Source: Cardiobacterium hominis | Lineage (GTDB): Bacteria; Pseudomonadota; Gammaproteobacteria; Cardiobacteriales; Cardiobacteriaceae | Assembly (NCBI RefSeq): GCF_900637305.1 | Contig: NZ_LR134365.1 | Coordinates: 2,162,501 to 2,226,500 of the forward strand | Length of the DNA: 64,000 nt | Direction of reading: 5' to 3' | Shown: positions 8,844-18,997 of the stretch, in pieces | How positions within the stretch are numbered: the stretch's first letter is position 1 | Layout of the letters: each line of letters begins with the position of its first letter | Made by a program: the position numbers and the translations under genes | Notes under the pieces: generated by a model | Databases searched by the model: none | What the model was told of the DNA's origin: nothing | Seen by the model: only the letters and a program-made list of their open reading frames with translations

Positions 8844-9012
8844 GGTGTTTCTCCGGTTGGTTTGGGGAATGTTGGCAGGCGGCGATTCTACCAATGCGCG
8901 CGGTGCGCTTGGGTTACGGCTTCGCCAGTCCCCGCCGCGACCGCTTTTTCTCCGCAGCAGTGCGGCTTTTGTGCGAAAATCCGCGCGTTTTTTGTTGTCT
9001 CTGGAGTTCCCC

Positions 9013-12213
<3,201 letters not shown>

Positions 12214-12223
12214 AAGAATTGCC

Positions 12224-13306
12224 ATGTCAAAAATCTACCAATTAACCCTACGAGGTTACAAATCCATACGTGAACTGGAAGACTTTGACCTGCACAATCT
12301 CAATATCCTGATTGGCGCGAACGGTGCCGGAAAAAGCAACTTTATTGGTTTTTTCCGTCTGGTCAATGCTATGTACCAGCAGCAATTACAACTCTATGTA
12401 CAAAAACAGGGTGGTCCGGACGCACTATTGCATTTTGGCCGTAAAGAAACCGACTCTATTCAATCAGAAATTTACTTTGCACGAAATGGGTACAAGTTCA
12501 ACCTTGTACCAAGCAATGACAACCGTCTAATCTTCGAAAATGAATATAGTTGGTTTCGCGGCGTATATTTCAATTCTCAGCCTAGTGCGCTTCTGGGAAC
12601 AGGACATGATGAATCCAAACTAAAAGAAGCCAAAGATCAGTATTCTCCCTATGTACGGGATGCATTGGAAAGCTGGCGCGTTTACCACTTCCACGACACC
12701 AGCGAAAGCGCTAGGGTTAAACAAAAGCACGCCAGCAATGACAACCTGCAATTCAAAACAGATGCCGCCAACTTGGCTGCCTATCTGCGCCGATTATACA
12801 AAGAATACCCGGACGAATATCAGCGCATCGTTGCAACCATCCGCCTCGCGCTGCCGTTCTTCGCCGATTTTGTCCATCGCCCTGGTGAAGCGGAATATAT
12901 CGAGCTGGAATGGACACAAACCGGTCATCCTGATACCCCGCTGAAAGCGCATATGCTTTCCGACGGCAGCCTGCGCTTTATTTGCCTTGCTACCCTGCTT
13001 TTACAACCCGTTGATCTTCTGCCAGATACCATCCTCATAGACGAACCGGAATTAGGTTTGCATCCCTATGCCATCGGCGTCTTGGCGGACATCATCAAAC
13101 AAGTCGCCGAAGAAAAGCAGCTCATCATTTCCACCCAGTCAGTCGAACTCATTAACGAATTTGATCCGGAAGACGTTATCGTCGTCGACCAAGAAAATGA
13201 TGCCTCTGTATTCAAAAGACTGTCACGAGAAGCGCTTGATGCCTGGCTGGAAGAATACACCTTGGGCGAACTGTGGAAACAAAATGTCTTCGGGGGACGC
13301 CCCTAA
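12224..13306 (+). CDS. AAA family (RecF/OLD-like) ATPase, partner of a DUF4276 protein
   Basis: 360 aa. Single-domain SMC/OLD-type ATPase: Walker A GANGAGKS (residues 31-38) after the typical GYKSIRELEDF strand; signature-like LSDGSLRFICLATLL; Walker B DTILIDEPELGLHP (about 267-280); and the D-loop/H-loop region IISTQSVELINEF. There is no TOPRIM or nuclease domain at its C-terminus, which OLD proteins normally have. Its stop codon overlaps the start of the next gene as TAATG, so a separate TOPRIM-like partner seems to be translated with it. The gene starts 10 bp after carB. Codon use is less GC-rich than carB, suggesting acquisition. ATPase/TOPRIM pairs of this kind often act in phage defence (PARIS and OLD-like systems); that role is inferred, not shown. 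Confidence 0.85.
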   Translation: MSKIYQLTLRGYKSIRELEDFDLHNLNILIGANGAGKSNFIGFFRLVNAMYQQQLQLYVQKQGGPDALLHFGRKETDSIQSEIYFARNGYKFNLVPSNDNRLIFENEYSWFRGVYFNSQPSALLGTGHDESKLKEAKDQYSPYVRDALESWRVYHFHDTSESARVKQKHASNDNLQFKTDAANLAAYLRRLYKEYPDEYQRIVATIRLALPFFADFVHRPGEAEYIELEWTQTGHPDTPLKAHMLSDGSLRFICLATLLLQPVDLLPDTILIDEPELGLHPYAIGVLADIIKQVAEEKQLIISTQSVELINEFDPEDVIVVDQENDASVFKRLSREALDAWLEEYTLGELWKQNVFGGRP

Positions 13307-13953
13307 TGTATAAAACTGTCATTATCCTGGTAGAGGGACAAAGTGAAGAAACCTTTATCCGTGATACCGTCGCGCCTGCTTTTTGGCCATTAAATATCTT
13401 TTTGGAGACGCGAAATTTTGCTGGCAATGTTAATTTTGAACGCTTCTGCCTGCATATGCGTAATATCCTTCGAGAACGAGACGACACTATTATTTCTACC
13501 ATGCTAGATTTATACGGGCTGAATACACACTTTCCGGGATACCTCAATATAAATGGCTCCTCTGATGTTTATCAGAAAGTCGCCACGCTAGAGCAACAAC
13601 TACACTACTGCATTACTAATAAATATCAATGCCGCCCGGATCGCTTTATTCCCTATATCCAGCCCTACGAATTTGAAGGTCTGCTTTTTTCAGACACCAA
13701 CGCTTTGATCCAAATTGAACCCGCATGGGAAAAACAAGCGACCGAACTGCAAGCTATTCGCAACGCTTTCAAAACGCCAGAACATATCAATAACAGCTAC
13801 GAGACCAAACCCTCCAAGAGATTGGAATGTCTGTCGCCCAAATACCGCAAAACCCGCCACGGTCCGATCGCGGCACAAAAAATCACGCTCGCCGTCATTG
13901 AGCGTGAATGCCCGCATTTTCATCAATGGATGGAACGCCTACGAGCACTCTAA
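13306..13953 (+). CDS. DUF4276 family protein (TOPRIM-like), coupled to the upstream ATPase
   Basis: 215 aa. The family hallmarks are all visible: VILVEGQSEETFIRD at the N-terminus with the acidic residue of a TOPRIM-like fold, STMLDLYGLNTHFPGY (about 65-80), FIPYIQPYEFEGLLFSD, the PSKRLE motif and the C-terminal CPHFHQWMERL. DUF4276 proteins are usually encoded next to an AAA_15/AAA_21 ATPase, as here, and are thought to supply the nuclease-like half of a split OLD-type machine. The ATG shares its A with the ATPase stop codon, and no separate ribosome site is obvious, consistent with translational coupling. Base composition is lower in GC than the neighbours. Biological role is not established. 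Confidence 0.85.
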   Translation: MYKTVIILVEGQSEETFIRDTVAPAFWPLNIFLETRNFAGNVNFERFCLHMRNILRERDDTIISTMLDLYGLNTHFPGYLNINGSSDVYQKVATLEQQLHYCITNKYQCRPDRFIPYIQPYEFEGLLFSDTNALIQIEPAWEKQATELQAIRNAFKTPEHINNSYETKPSKRLECLSPKYRKTRHGPIAAQKITLAVIERECPHFHQWMERLRAL

Positions 13954-13961
13954 ATAATTTA

Positions 13962-14131
13962 TATAGCAATCATCCGAAAATCCCATACGGTGTTTTGTTG
14001 CTGGGGTTATAGAGTGTGCCTTGGCGCACCATGATACAAAACAAATATTTCCGCGACGTTGCGCCGAGACACACCCTATGGTGTTGTCTCCAGCGGCGCG
14101 CCTTGTCTGAACCTTTATGTGGATGGCTATA
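13962..14131. repeat. TATAGC-ended palindromic element (A), 170 bp, with a nested hairpin
   Basis: Begins TATAGCAATCATCCGAAAAT and ends GTGGATGGCTATA, so both ends are TATAGC in inverted orientation. The outer arms resemble elements B and C (CATACGGTGTT; GCGCGCCTTGTCTGA). Nested inside (about 13999-14082) is a second inverted repeat whose right arm TGCGCCGAGACACACCCTAT is also found near 54697. It lies directly downstream of the DUF4276 gene. Confidence 0.75.
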
Positions 14132-14227
14132 ACACCTGTGCCAACTAGACAAAATAATGCCGCCTTTCTTTCGTCAATATTCTCGGTTTTACTGATTACT
14201 GTGAATAAGCGCGTTATTCCTGAATAG

Positions 14228-14331
14228 TATAGCTATCCCATTTGTATTCCATACAACCTTGTCTCTTTTCCGCAGAAGAAAGGGCTTTCTTCTGCGGATC
14301 GTTGTATGGAATACAAATGGGGTCCGCTATA
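14228..14331. repeat. TATAGC-ended palindromic element (D), 104 bp
   Basis: A near-perfect cruciform: CCCATTTGTATTCCATACAAC pairs with GTTGTATGGAATACAAATGGG on the other side, and the centre is a second perfect hairpin, CCGCAGAAGAAAG against CTTTCTTCTGCGG with a 2-nt loop. The ends are TATAGC and GCTATA, shared with elements A, B and C although the interior differs, which suggests mobilisation by the same transposase. Confidence 0.8.
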
Positions 14332-14354
14332 AAAACCCCGCTCATGCGGGGTTT
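14331..14354 (-). terminator. Rho-independent terminator after the substrate-binding protein gene
   Basis: Stem ACCCCGC/GCGGGGT with loop ATGA, followed on the minus strand by a T-run. It is nearly symmetrical and may also stop plus-strand transcription from the ATPase/DUF4276 operon. Confidence 0.75.
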
Positions 14355-14367
14355 CTTTTCGCTTTAA

Positions 14368-15354
14368 TCAAGCGCGATAAAACAGCCCTGCATCCGGCAC
14401 TTTGCCGCCGGTGATTTTCGCATTGAGCGCGTGCATTTCCGTGTAGAAGTGCAAAATCTCCGCTTCAATACTGGCCGCAGGAATGGCGGAGAAGCGCGAA
14501 TGCGGAATACCGGCGGCAAGCGCTTCTTGCGGGAAGGGCAGATATTTCGCCGCCAGTTCCGCCGTTTTTTCAGGGTTGGCTTTGCTCCATGCGACTGCCG
14601 CTTTCAAGTCTTCATCCAATGCGGCGATAAAGGCGCTGTTCTGCGCGATGAATTCCTCGGTGAAAAGCAGTCCCGCGAGCGGTACGCGCGCCGCGCTGTT
14701 AAACGCTTCGCCCCAGAGTTGCTGCACGTCCAGCGCGCGCGTGATTTCCTTGCCCTTCTCTTTCGCTTTGAGCAGCGCCAGGCTCATCAGCGGTTCGGGC
14801 AGGTTGGCGCAATCGACTTTGCCGCTCAGGAACAGCACCAACGCCTCCGGCGGCGTTGCGGTGTAGCTCACTTGCGCCGCGGAAAAATCCAGCCCCGCCT
14901 TTTTATAGAGGATTTGCAGGAGCAGGTCGGGCATATCGTTTTTGAAGGGGATGACGAGGCTGTGCTGCGCCAGATCGGCAAGGCTGGCAACCAGCGGTTT
15001 GCCGTTCGCGACGGGAGCGGCGATGTAGTTCAGCCCCTCGCTCATGATGTTGAACAGTTTGACTTTTTTTCCCTGGTTGTAGAGGTTGGCGGCAACGTAG
15101 CTCGGCACGATGGAGGCGGCGATGTCGCCGTTCAATAATCCAGCGCGCAACTGGTCGGGACTGCGCCAGATTTGCACGTCAAACGGGCTGATGTCTTTCG
15201 CCTTGCCTTCTTGCGCGGCGATGGCGAGCAGCACGCTCGGCGTGACCGGCGGCCCCCACAGCGTCAGTTTGTTTGCAGACTGCGCGCGCACGGGCAGCGA
15301 CAGCGCGGTCAATGCGGCGGAAGTGGCGGTGATAAATTGGCGTCGTTTCAGCAT
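14368..15354 (-). CDS. ABC transporter substrate-binding protein (NMT1/nitrate-taurine type), orphan
   Basis: 328 aa periplasmic binding protein. The N-terminus MLKRRQFITATSAALTALS is a signal peptide with an RR pair of Tat-like form, cleaved near PVRAQ. The mature part has the ABC-type nitrate/sulfonate/thiamine-precursor binding fold: LTLWGPPVTPSVLLAIA, LRAGLLNGDIAASIVPSYVAANL (ligand-domain hinge), DFSAAQVSYTATPPEALVLFLSGKVD and a C-terminal TAELAAKYL helix. No permease or ATPase gene is beside it, so it must serve transporters encoded elsewhere. Start 15354 is chosen because it begins the signal peptide; an upstream in-frame extension would run across the promoter. The ligand cannot be told from the sequence. 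Confidence 0.8.
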   Translation of the reverse strand: MLKRRQFITATSAALTALSLPVRAQSANKLTLWGPPVTPSVLLAIAAQEGKAKDISPFDVQIWRSPDQLRAGLLNGDIAASIVPSYVAANLYNQGKKVKLFNIMSEGLNYIAAPVANGKPLVASLADLAQHSLVIPFKNDMPDLLLQILYKKAGLDFSAAQVSYTATPPEALVLFLSGKVDCANLPEPLMSLALLKAKEKGKEITRALDVQQLWGEAFNSAARVPLAGLLFTEEFIAQNSAFIAALDEDLKAAVAWSKANPEKTAELAAKYLPFPQEALAAGIPHSRFSAIPAASIEAEILHFYTEMHALNAKITGGKVPDAGLFYRA

Positions 15355-15384
15355 GATAGTACTCCGAGTGCAAATGAGAATGGC

Positions 15385-15390
15385 ATTATA
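15385..15390 (-). promoter_or_regulatory. Candidate -10 box of the substrate-binding protein gene
   Basis: TATAAT on the minus strand, about 30 bp upstream of the ATG. The stretch between it and the gene (GCCATTCTCATTTGC) weakly resembles half of a Fur-type site. No good -35 is visible. Confidence 0.4.
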
Positions 15391-15490
15391 GCGCGCCCGT
15401 TTGTATTCCATTTAATCCCGCGCGCGATATTTGCGGGTAAAATGCGACATAAATGCGAGTTGCAAAAGTTGTAAATATAGCAACTTTGTC

Positions 15491-16072
15491 TCAAATATCA
15501 GCAAGGGCGGCTGCCGGAAATCCCGGCTCGAATGTCGCCAGTCTCTCATCTTGCGGGAAACCGGCGGCGTCGCCACCCCGCTCAATCTCTCCCAATACGT
15601 CCATCATCAACCGCACCCCCATCGGCGCAAGCTCCCGTTGCCATAAGGTCGCTGCGGTATCCTCCGGCCGTATGTGGCACCAGTCCTGTGCCAGCAGCGC
15701 GCCCGTGTCTGCGCCGTCGTCCATCCGGTAAACCGTCCCGCCCGTTATTGGCTCCCGCATATGTATCGCCCAGCGCACCGCGTCCCGTCCTCTGTGTCGT
15801 GGTAGTAGCGATGGATGGTAGGCGATGACGCCGCTTTTTGCCCGTGCGCGGATTGACGCGGGCAGGTACTGGTGCAGGTGCGCTGCGACAATGACGTCGC
15901 AGGGCGGTATGTCCGCAATCTGCGCGCTTACGGCAACACCCTGCCCTGCTGCCGCCTTAGCAAAGCTGCCAGCCGGGTTGGTGACGGCCAATAATATGTC
16001 ATAGCTGCGGGCTATGCAGGCGGCGAGTATTTCAGTGGCCAGCCATTTTTGCCCGGCAATCACTACTCTCAT
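15491..16072 (-). CDS. Formyltransferase-fold enzyme of the com/mom-like operon
   Basis: 193 aa, about the size of one formyl_trans_N domain. It has a Rossmann-like start (MRVVIAGQKWLATEILAA) and the catalytic stretch GVIAYHPSLLPRHRGRDAV with His86, then ITGGTVYRMDDGADTGALL with Asp122. In methionyl-tRNA and GAR formyltransferases an Asn stands two residues before the His; here that position is Ala84, so the chemistry may differ. It is the last gene of the operon and overlaps the ABC/GNAT gene by ATGA. The upstream Met at 16219 is rejected because it would read through that gene. A role in modifying a nucleotide or amino-acyl group for phage DNA modification is inference from context only. 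Confidence 0.8.
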   Translation of the reverse strand: MRVVIAGQKWLATEILAACIARSYDILLAVTNPAGSFAKAAAGQGVAVSAQIADIPPCDVIVAAHLHQYLPASIRARAKSGVIAYHPSLLPRHRGRDAVRWAIHMREPITGGTVYRMDDGADTGALLAQDWCHIRPEDTAATLWQRELAPMGVRLMMDVLGEIERGGDAAGFPQDERLATFEPGFPAAALADI

Positions 16073-17181
16073 ACGTCCTCCCCCAAGTAGCGGAATCCCT
16101 GCACGGCGCGCAAATGGCCGCCAAAGCCTGAACCGGCATCCGCTCCCATTGTTTTGCGCAGGCTGGCGGATGAACGCGCTTTGCTGCCGCCGTGGAGCTG
16201 CGCCGATACTTGTGTCCATTTCGGGTCACGGCGCAGGGCGGCGGCAAGACCGGGATGACTGGTGTGGAAAAGCGTGCGCAGCGGGCGCGCGTAGCGGTTG
16301 TCGCCGTCTAACCAAAGCTGGCAGCAGCCGTTGAGGAAGCGCATTCCTACGCCCGCGCCTTGCCATTCTGGCATGACTACCAAGCGGCAGGCACGCGCCT
16401 CGGCCATGCCGGGGCGTGTGGAGAAAGCGATATGGGCTACCGGCTGTCCTCTGACCAGTCCCATGTAGTGGGCGGAGGCTACCATTGGCGGCAGGTCTAG
16501 ATAGTGATGCGACGCAAACAGGCGCCAGTCGGTCTGACGGCAAGGGTATATTTCCAGGTCGATGCGTGGGCGTTGCCTAGCCCACCCCCATTGGAATGCG
16601 CCGCTCTCGGTGTCAAAAACCCAGTCTGGCTGTATCCAGTCAAGGATGTCGTAATGGCAGGATAGCAGTACGGTTTGTGGTCGCCCGGCGATACGCCGCC
16701 AGCTCTTGGCAAATGCGCCCGCACCTACTTGTGCAATCTGCCGGTCAACCACAGAGGAAAACTCATCCAGTACGGCAAACGCAGGCGCCTCGCAAATCAG
16801 GCGGGCAAGATTGGCACGGAAGCGCTCACCGTTGGAAAGGACGTGGTAGGGGCGCAGCCAGCTGGGGACGGTACCAAGCCCTACTGAGGCCAGCGCGGCG
16901 GTTACGTCATCAAAACTACCATCGGGGGCAATGGCATCGACAATCGGACAATCGCGCGGCCATGTCGGGGCATAGAGTTTGCCTAATCGCTTGCCGATGC
17001 TGGTTTTACCGCTGCCAGATGGTCCGACGATAACGCCAATTTGCCAAGGCCGTGCGTCCAATGGCAACGCCGCCTCGATATGTACGTCGGCGCCGTTTTC
17101 AACGTTAAACAGGGATTTGACCCGTGCCGCGCGGTAGCTGTCAAAATCGGTGCAATGGTGGTGGATGGTGATGGTGGTCAT
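16069..17181 (-). CDS. ABC-ATPase / GNAT acyltransferase fusion (Mom-position protein)
   Basis: 370 aa. The N-terminal half is a soluble ABC ATPase: Walker A GPSGSGKT (53-60), signature LSNGE (115-119), Walker B FAVLDE (135-140) and an H-loop His in LLSCHYD. There are no membrane segments and no transporter neighbours. The C-terminal half (about 210-340) is a GNAT domain with the acyl-CoA loop VVMPEWQGAGVGM (268-280) and a TSHPGLAAALRRDPKW tail recurrent in phage proteins of this type. Mu Mom, which modifies adenine in DNA, is itself a GNAT-fold protein made from a com-mom operon. This gene sits in the equivalent place, downstream of com, with ATGA overlaps to both neighbours. I therefore propose a Mom-like DNA modification role. 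Confidence 0.82.
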   Translation of the reverse strand: MTTITIHHHCTDFDSYRAARVKSLFNVENGADVHIEAALPLDARPWQIGVIVGPSGSGKTSIGKRLGKLYAPTWPRDCPIVDAIAPDGSFDDVTAALASVGLGTVPSWLRPYHVLSNGERFRANLARLICEAPAFAVLDEFSSVVDRQIAQVGAGAFAKSWRRIAGRPQTVLLSCHYDILDWIQPDWVFDTESGAFQWGWARQRPRIDLEIYPCRQTDWRLFASHHYLDLPPMVASAHYMGLVRGQPVAHIAFSTRPGMAEARACRLVVMPEWQGAGVGMRFLNGCCQLWLDGDNRYARPLRTLFHTSHPGLAAALRRDPKWTQVSAQLHGGSKARSSASLRKTMGADAGSGFGGHLRAVQGFRYLGEDV

Positions 17182-17315
17182 ACGTTGACCACCTTGAGAC
17201 TGTAACCTTCTGCACGCAGCCGTTCGTAGGTGTTGCGCTGCTCGGTTTCGTCTGTGCAGCGGATGATGACTGCATATTGTGGCCGGTACTTAAAGCCGTT
17301 TTTGCCATATTTCAT
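17178..17315 (-). CDS. 45-aa conserved phage protein between com and the ABC/GNAT gene
   Basis: The start at 17315 gives MKYGKNGFKYRPQYAVIIRC followed by a short helix rich in Glu/Arg and a final beta strand SLKVVNV. The YRPQYAVII pattern and a C-terminal KVV strand recur, as I recall, in tiny proteins encoded next to ABC/GNAT genes in other prophages; no function is known to me. The frame begins inside com (26-bp overlap) and ends with ATGA onto the ABC/GNAT start, so the four genes are probably translated as a coupled set. A pseudo-palindrome AGGAGCTCCT upstream supplies the ribosome site. Confidence 0.7.
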   Translation of the reverse strand: MKYGKNGFKYRPQYAVIIRCTDETEQRNTYERLRAEGYSLKVVNV

Positions 17316-17475
17316 GGGCGTCAGGAGCTCCTGTTGTCTGACGCTCGGCGGCATTCTTGTAGGTGATGGTGTAGAGCCGCTTGCAGCGCGGGCATTTAAT
17401 CGCGATGGTGCCGCGCAGGTCACGACTTTCGGCGAGTAATTTGTTGCAGGTGCAGCGGTGTTGCATGGTCGGCAT
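17290..17475 (-). CDS. com: Com-like zinc-knuckle translational regulator
   Basis: 61 aa. Resembles Mu Com, which binds the com-mom mRNA and opens the mom start: HRCTCNKLL, then GTIAIKCPRCKRLYTI. Mu Com coordinates zinc with CxxC...CxxC; here the second knuckle is CPRC (28-31) but the first pair is Cys8-x-Cys10, one residue shorter. The next gene starts inside it, the same kind of arrangement in which Com acts in Mu. A 170-nt leader separates it from the late promoter box at 17646. Met1 or Met4 could be the start; GAGGA lies only 3 nt before the first. Confidence 0.85.
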   Translation of the reverse strand: MPTMQHRCTCNKLLAESRDLRGTIAIKCPRCKRLYTITYKNAAERQTTGAPDAHEIWQKRL

Positions 17476-17645
17476 GTGTCCTCTTGCGTCGCCTGATGTT
17501 AATCGGTAGGCTTGCCGCCCTCTCGCGAGAGGAGCGGATCTTGCTCGTGGTGGTCACACACCGCGGGGGCTGGCGCGCTGTTCGCGCGGCGCGCCGGTCG
17601 TCCGTTTGCTGTGGAGATTTTCAGGGATGAGCGCCGCTGGCGCGG

Positions 17646-17664
17646 TTAGACTGGTTTGGGATTT
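17646..17664 (-). promoter_or_regulatory. Late promoter box, P(mom) equivalent
   Basis: AAATCCCAAACCAGTCTAA on the minus strand, identical in 19 positions to the copies at 32382 and 40225 and with one change to that at 51149. It ends in a -10-like TCTAAC and points toward com. No -35 consensus is present, as expected for an activator-dependent (Mor/C) promoter. It lies immediately after the mor terminator. Confidence 0.75.
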
Positions 17665-17674
17665 GCCAAAGATT

Positions 17675-17697
17675 AAGGCAGGCGTTGCGCCTGCCTT
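17675..17697 (-). terminator. Hairpin terminator at the end of mor
   Basis: Perfect stem AAGGCAGGCG/CGCCTGCCTT overlapping the mor stop codon. The T-run is good on the plus strand (TTATTTTTT) and weak on the minus strand (TTAATCTTT), so it may serve mainly against antisense transcription. Confidence 0.6.
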
Positions 17698-18076
17698 ATT
17701 TTTTGCTGTTGAGCGGTAGCCGCAGCTGGGTGCGGCGCTGGATGAGCGCATCCACTTTTTCTTTGACGCGGAGCGAATAGCCGTCGCTCCAGCCATATTT
17801 GCGGTCAACGTCGCGCGACGGCATGCGCCGCAGGTCTTGGTAGGCCATCATCCAGCGGGCGAAGGTGGCGGGCTGTTTGGTGACGTAGAATTTTTCGCCG
17901 CTGAAGGTTTCGGCGAGGTGAACCAGCACGCGATTGACCGCCTCGGCGGCGGTCTCGTCGGGGATGCCTGCGGCGACAAGCGCGCTGCAGGTGTGGTCGG
18001 CCAGAGCGGCGAAAAATTCGCCGCTTTCGTTGATGTCCGGTTCGGGGATTTGCACGCCCCACTGAAATTCGCTCAT
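17696..18076 (-). CDS. mor: Mor/C-family transcription activator
   Basis: 126 aa, the length of Mu Mor. The N-terminal dimerisation part (FFAALADHTCSALVAAGIPDE) and the C-terminal helix-turn-helix (GWSDGYSLRVKEKVDALIQR) with the conserved basic helix match the family, which activates middle (Mor) and late (C) promoters by contacting RNA polymerase at sites without a -35 box. Only one such protein is present in the prophage, so it probably drives the four late boxes described here. It overlaps gemA by 4 bp and ends the early operon. Confidence 0.88.
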   Translation of the reverse strand: MSEFQWGVQIPEPDINESGEFFAALADHTCSALVAAGIPDETAAEAVNRVLVHLAETFSGEKFYVTKQPATFARWMMAYQDLRRMPSRDVDRKYGWSDGYSLRVKEKVDALIQRRTQLRLPLNSKK

Positions 18077-18471
18077 GCGCTCTCCGTGGCGCCCTGCAAC
18101 CAGCCTTCGAGCATGTTGTAGAGCTTGTTGGTCTCGTCGTCGGCAAGGTCGGCGAGGTTATTTTTGCCAAAATGGCGCTTGATATAGCGGTTGAAGCTGC
18201 TCTTGTCCTTGCTCTGCACGATGCCGCGCTTACGCAGGTCGTACCATTTGCCGAGGCAGGCGCGTTGCTGGCGGGTGAGCGGGCGGCGCGCGTCCTTGAA
18301 AGCGCCGAGGCGGGTCATTTCCATCAGTACGCGGGCGCGCTGTCCGGTACTCATGTCCTTGCTGCTGCTTTTGCCGGTGAGTCGCTGCAGGAAGGCACGG
18401 TAGGTGTCGTCATCCATGCCGAGGCGCGCTTTACCGATGTGGATGCGAGCGGTTTGGTTGCCGATATACAT
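18073..18471 (-). CDS. gemA: GemA/gp16-like protein (DUF1018)
   Basis: 132 aa. Mu gp16 (GemA) family: IHIGKARLGMDDDTYRAFL at the start, STGQRARVLMEMTRLG in the middle, then a KWYDLRKRG segment. In Mu GemA modulates host gene expression and DNA topology; the family function is not well defined. The stop/start overlap with mor is ATGA-type. Part of the long minus-strand early operon. Confidence 0.85.
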   Translation of the reverse strand: MYIGNQTARIHIGKARLGMDDDTYRAFLQRLTGKSSSKDMSTGQRARVLMEMTRLGAFKDARRPLTRQQRACLGKWYDLRKRGIVQSKDKSSFNRYIKRHFGKNNLADLADDETNKLYNMLEGWLQGATESA

Positions 18472-18473
18472 GG

Positions 18474-18647
18474 TCAGCCTCCGAGGGTTTCGAGGGTGGC
18501 AGCAAGCAGCGTCTGCGCGTGTTGCAGGTTGGCGATGGCGTGTTCGCGATCGTTGTTATTTAGCGCCATTGAGGTATCTACCAGCGTCACGATCAGGCTG
18601 CCGACTACTTCGGCGGTTTTTTTGTTCTGTTTCTGTTCGGTGTTCAT
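18474..18647 (-). CDS. Small acidic early protein, 57 aa
   Basis: Translates as MNTEQKQNKKTAEVVGSL followed by two helices ending LQHAQTLLAATLETLGG. It starts 9 nt after a GGAG site and overlaps the 3' end of the upstream frame by 92 bp, leaving 2 bp before gemA. Without it the operon would have an untranslated gap. No family recognised. Confidence 0.55.
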   Translation of the reverse strand: MNTEQKQNKKTAEVVGSLIVTLVDTSMALNNNDREHAIANLQHAQTLLAATLETLGG

Positions 18648-18996
18648 GGGCGTTCTCCATTTTTAATTGTCGGGCAAGGTTTTCAAGCAGAGCTTCGGTT
18701 TCGGCAGCCTCTTTCGGGTCGCGGGCGGTTTGTGGCGGTGATGGCAGGGCGGGGGGTGGGGGCAGGCGGTCGAGGAAGTGGCGCGGTGCCGGCCAGTCGG
18801 TCATCTCGGCGCAGAGGCTACGGAAGGCACACTCGATGCGGGCAACGTCTGCGGGTTGCCAATCCCGCCGTGCCAGTGTTTCCAGCCATACTTCGGCGAC
18901 GGTGGTAACGCTTTCGGCGGGCGGCGCGCCTCGCAGTCGCAGGGTGACCAGCTTGATGAGGCCAACGATGATGGCGTTGTGGATTTCTTTCGGCAT
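18556..18996 (-). CDS. Hypothetical early phage protein, 146 aa
   Basis: MPKEIHNAIIVGLIKLVTLR begins a helical N-terminal domain containing WLETLARRDWQPADVARIECAF and FRSLCAEMTDWPAPRHFLDRL, followed by a Pro-rich linker and a charged tail (EHRTETEQKNRRSSRQ). The pattern of a helical bundle with a WPAPRHFL motif recurs in Mu-like early regions, where it may be a replication or loading accessory. The start is 2 bp from the preceding stop. The last 30 residues overlap another frame. Confidence 0.6.
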   Translation of the reverse strand: MPKEIHNAIIVGLIKLVTLRLRGAPPAESVTTVAEVWLETLARRDWQPADVARIECAFRSLCAEMTDWPAPRHFLDRLPPPPALPSPPQTARDPKEAAETEALLENLARQLKMENAHEHRTETEQKNRRSSRQPDRDAGRYLNGAK

Positions 18997-18997
18997 G

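Noticed and set aside
8710-9012. N-terminal extension of CarB by about 100 residues
   Set aside because: It would run through the nlpE-like gene on the other strand; conserved CarB homology begins at [14 protein letters not shown] (9013).
15387-15420. Half of a TATAGC element cut by the prophage
   Set aside because: TATAGCG and TTTGTATTCCAT resemble element D, but the TATAAT of the substrate-binding gene promoter explains the first part and the other half at 51320 matches poorly.
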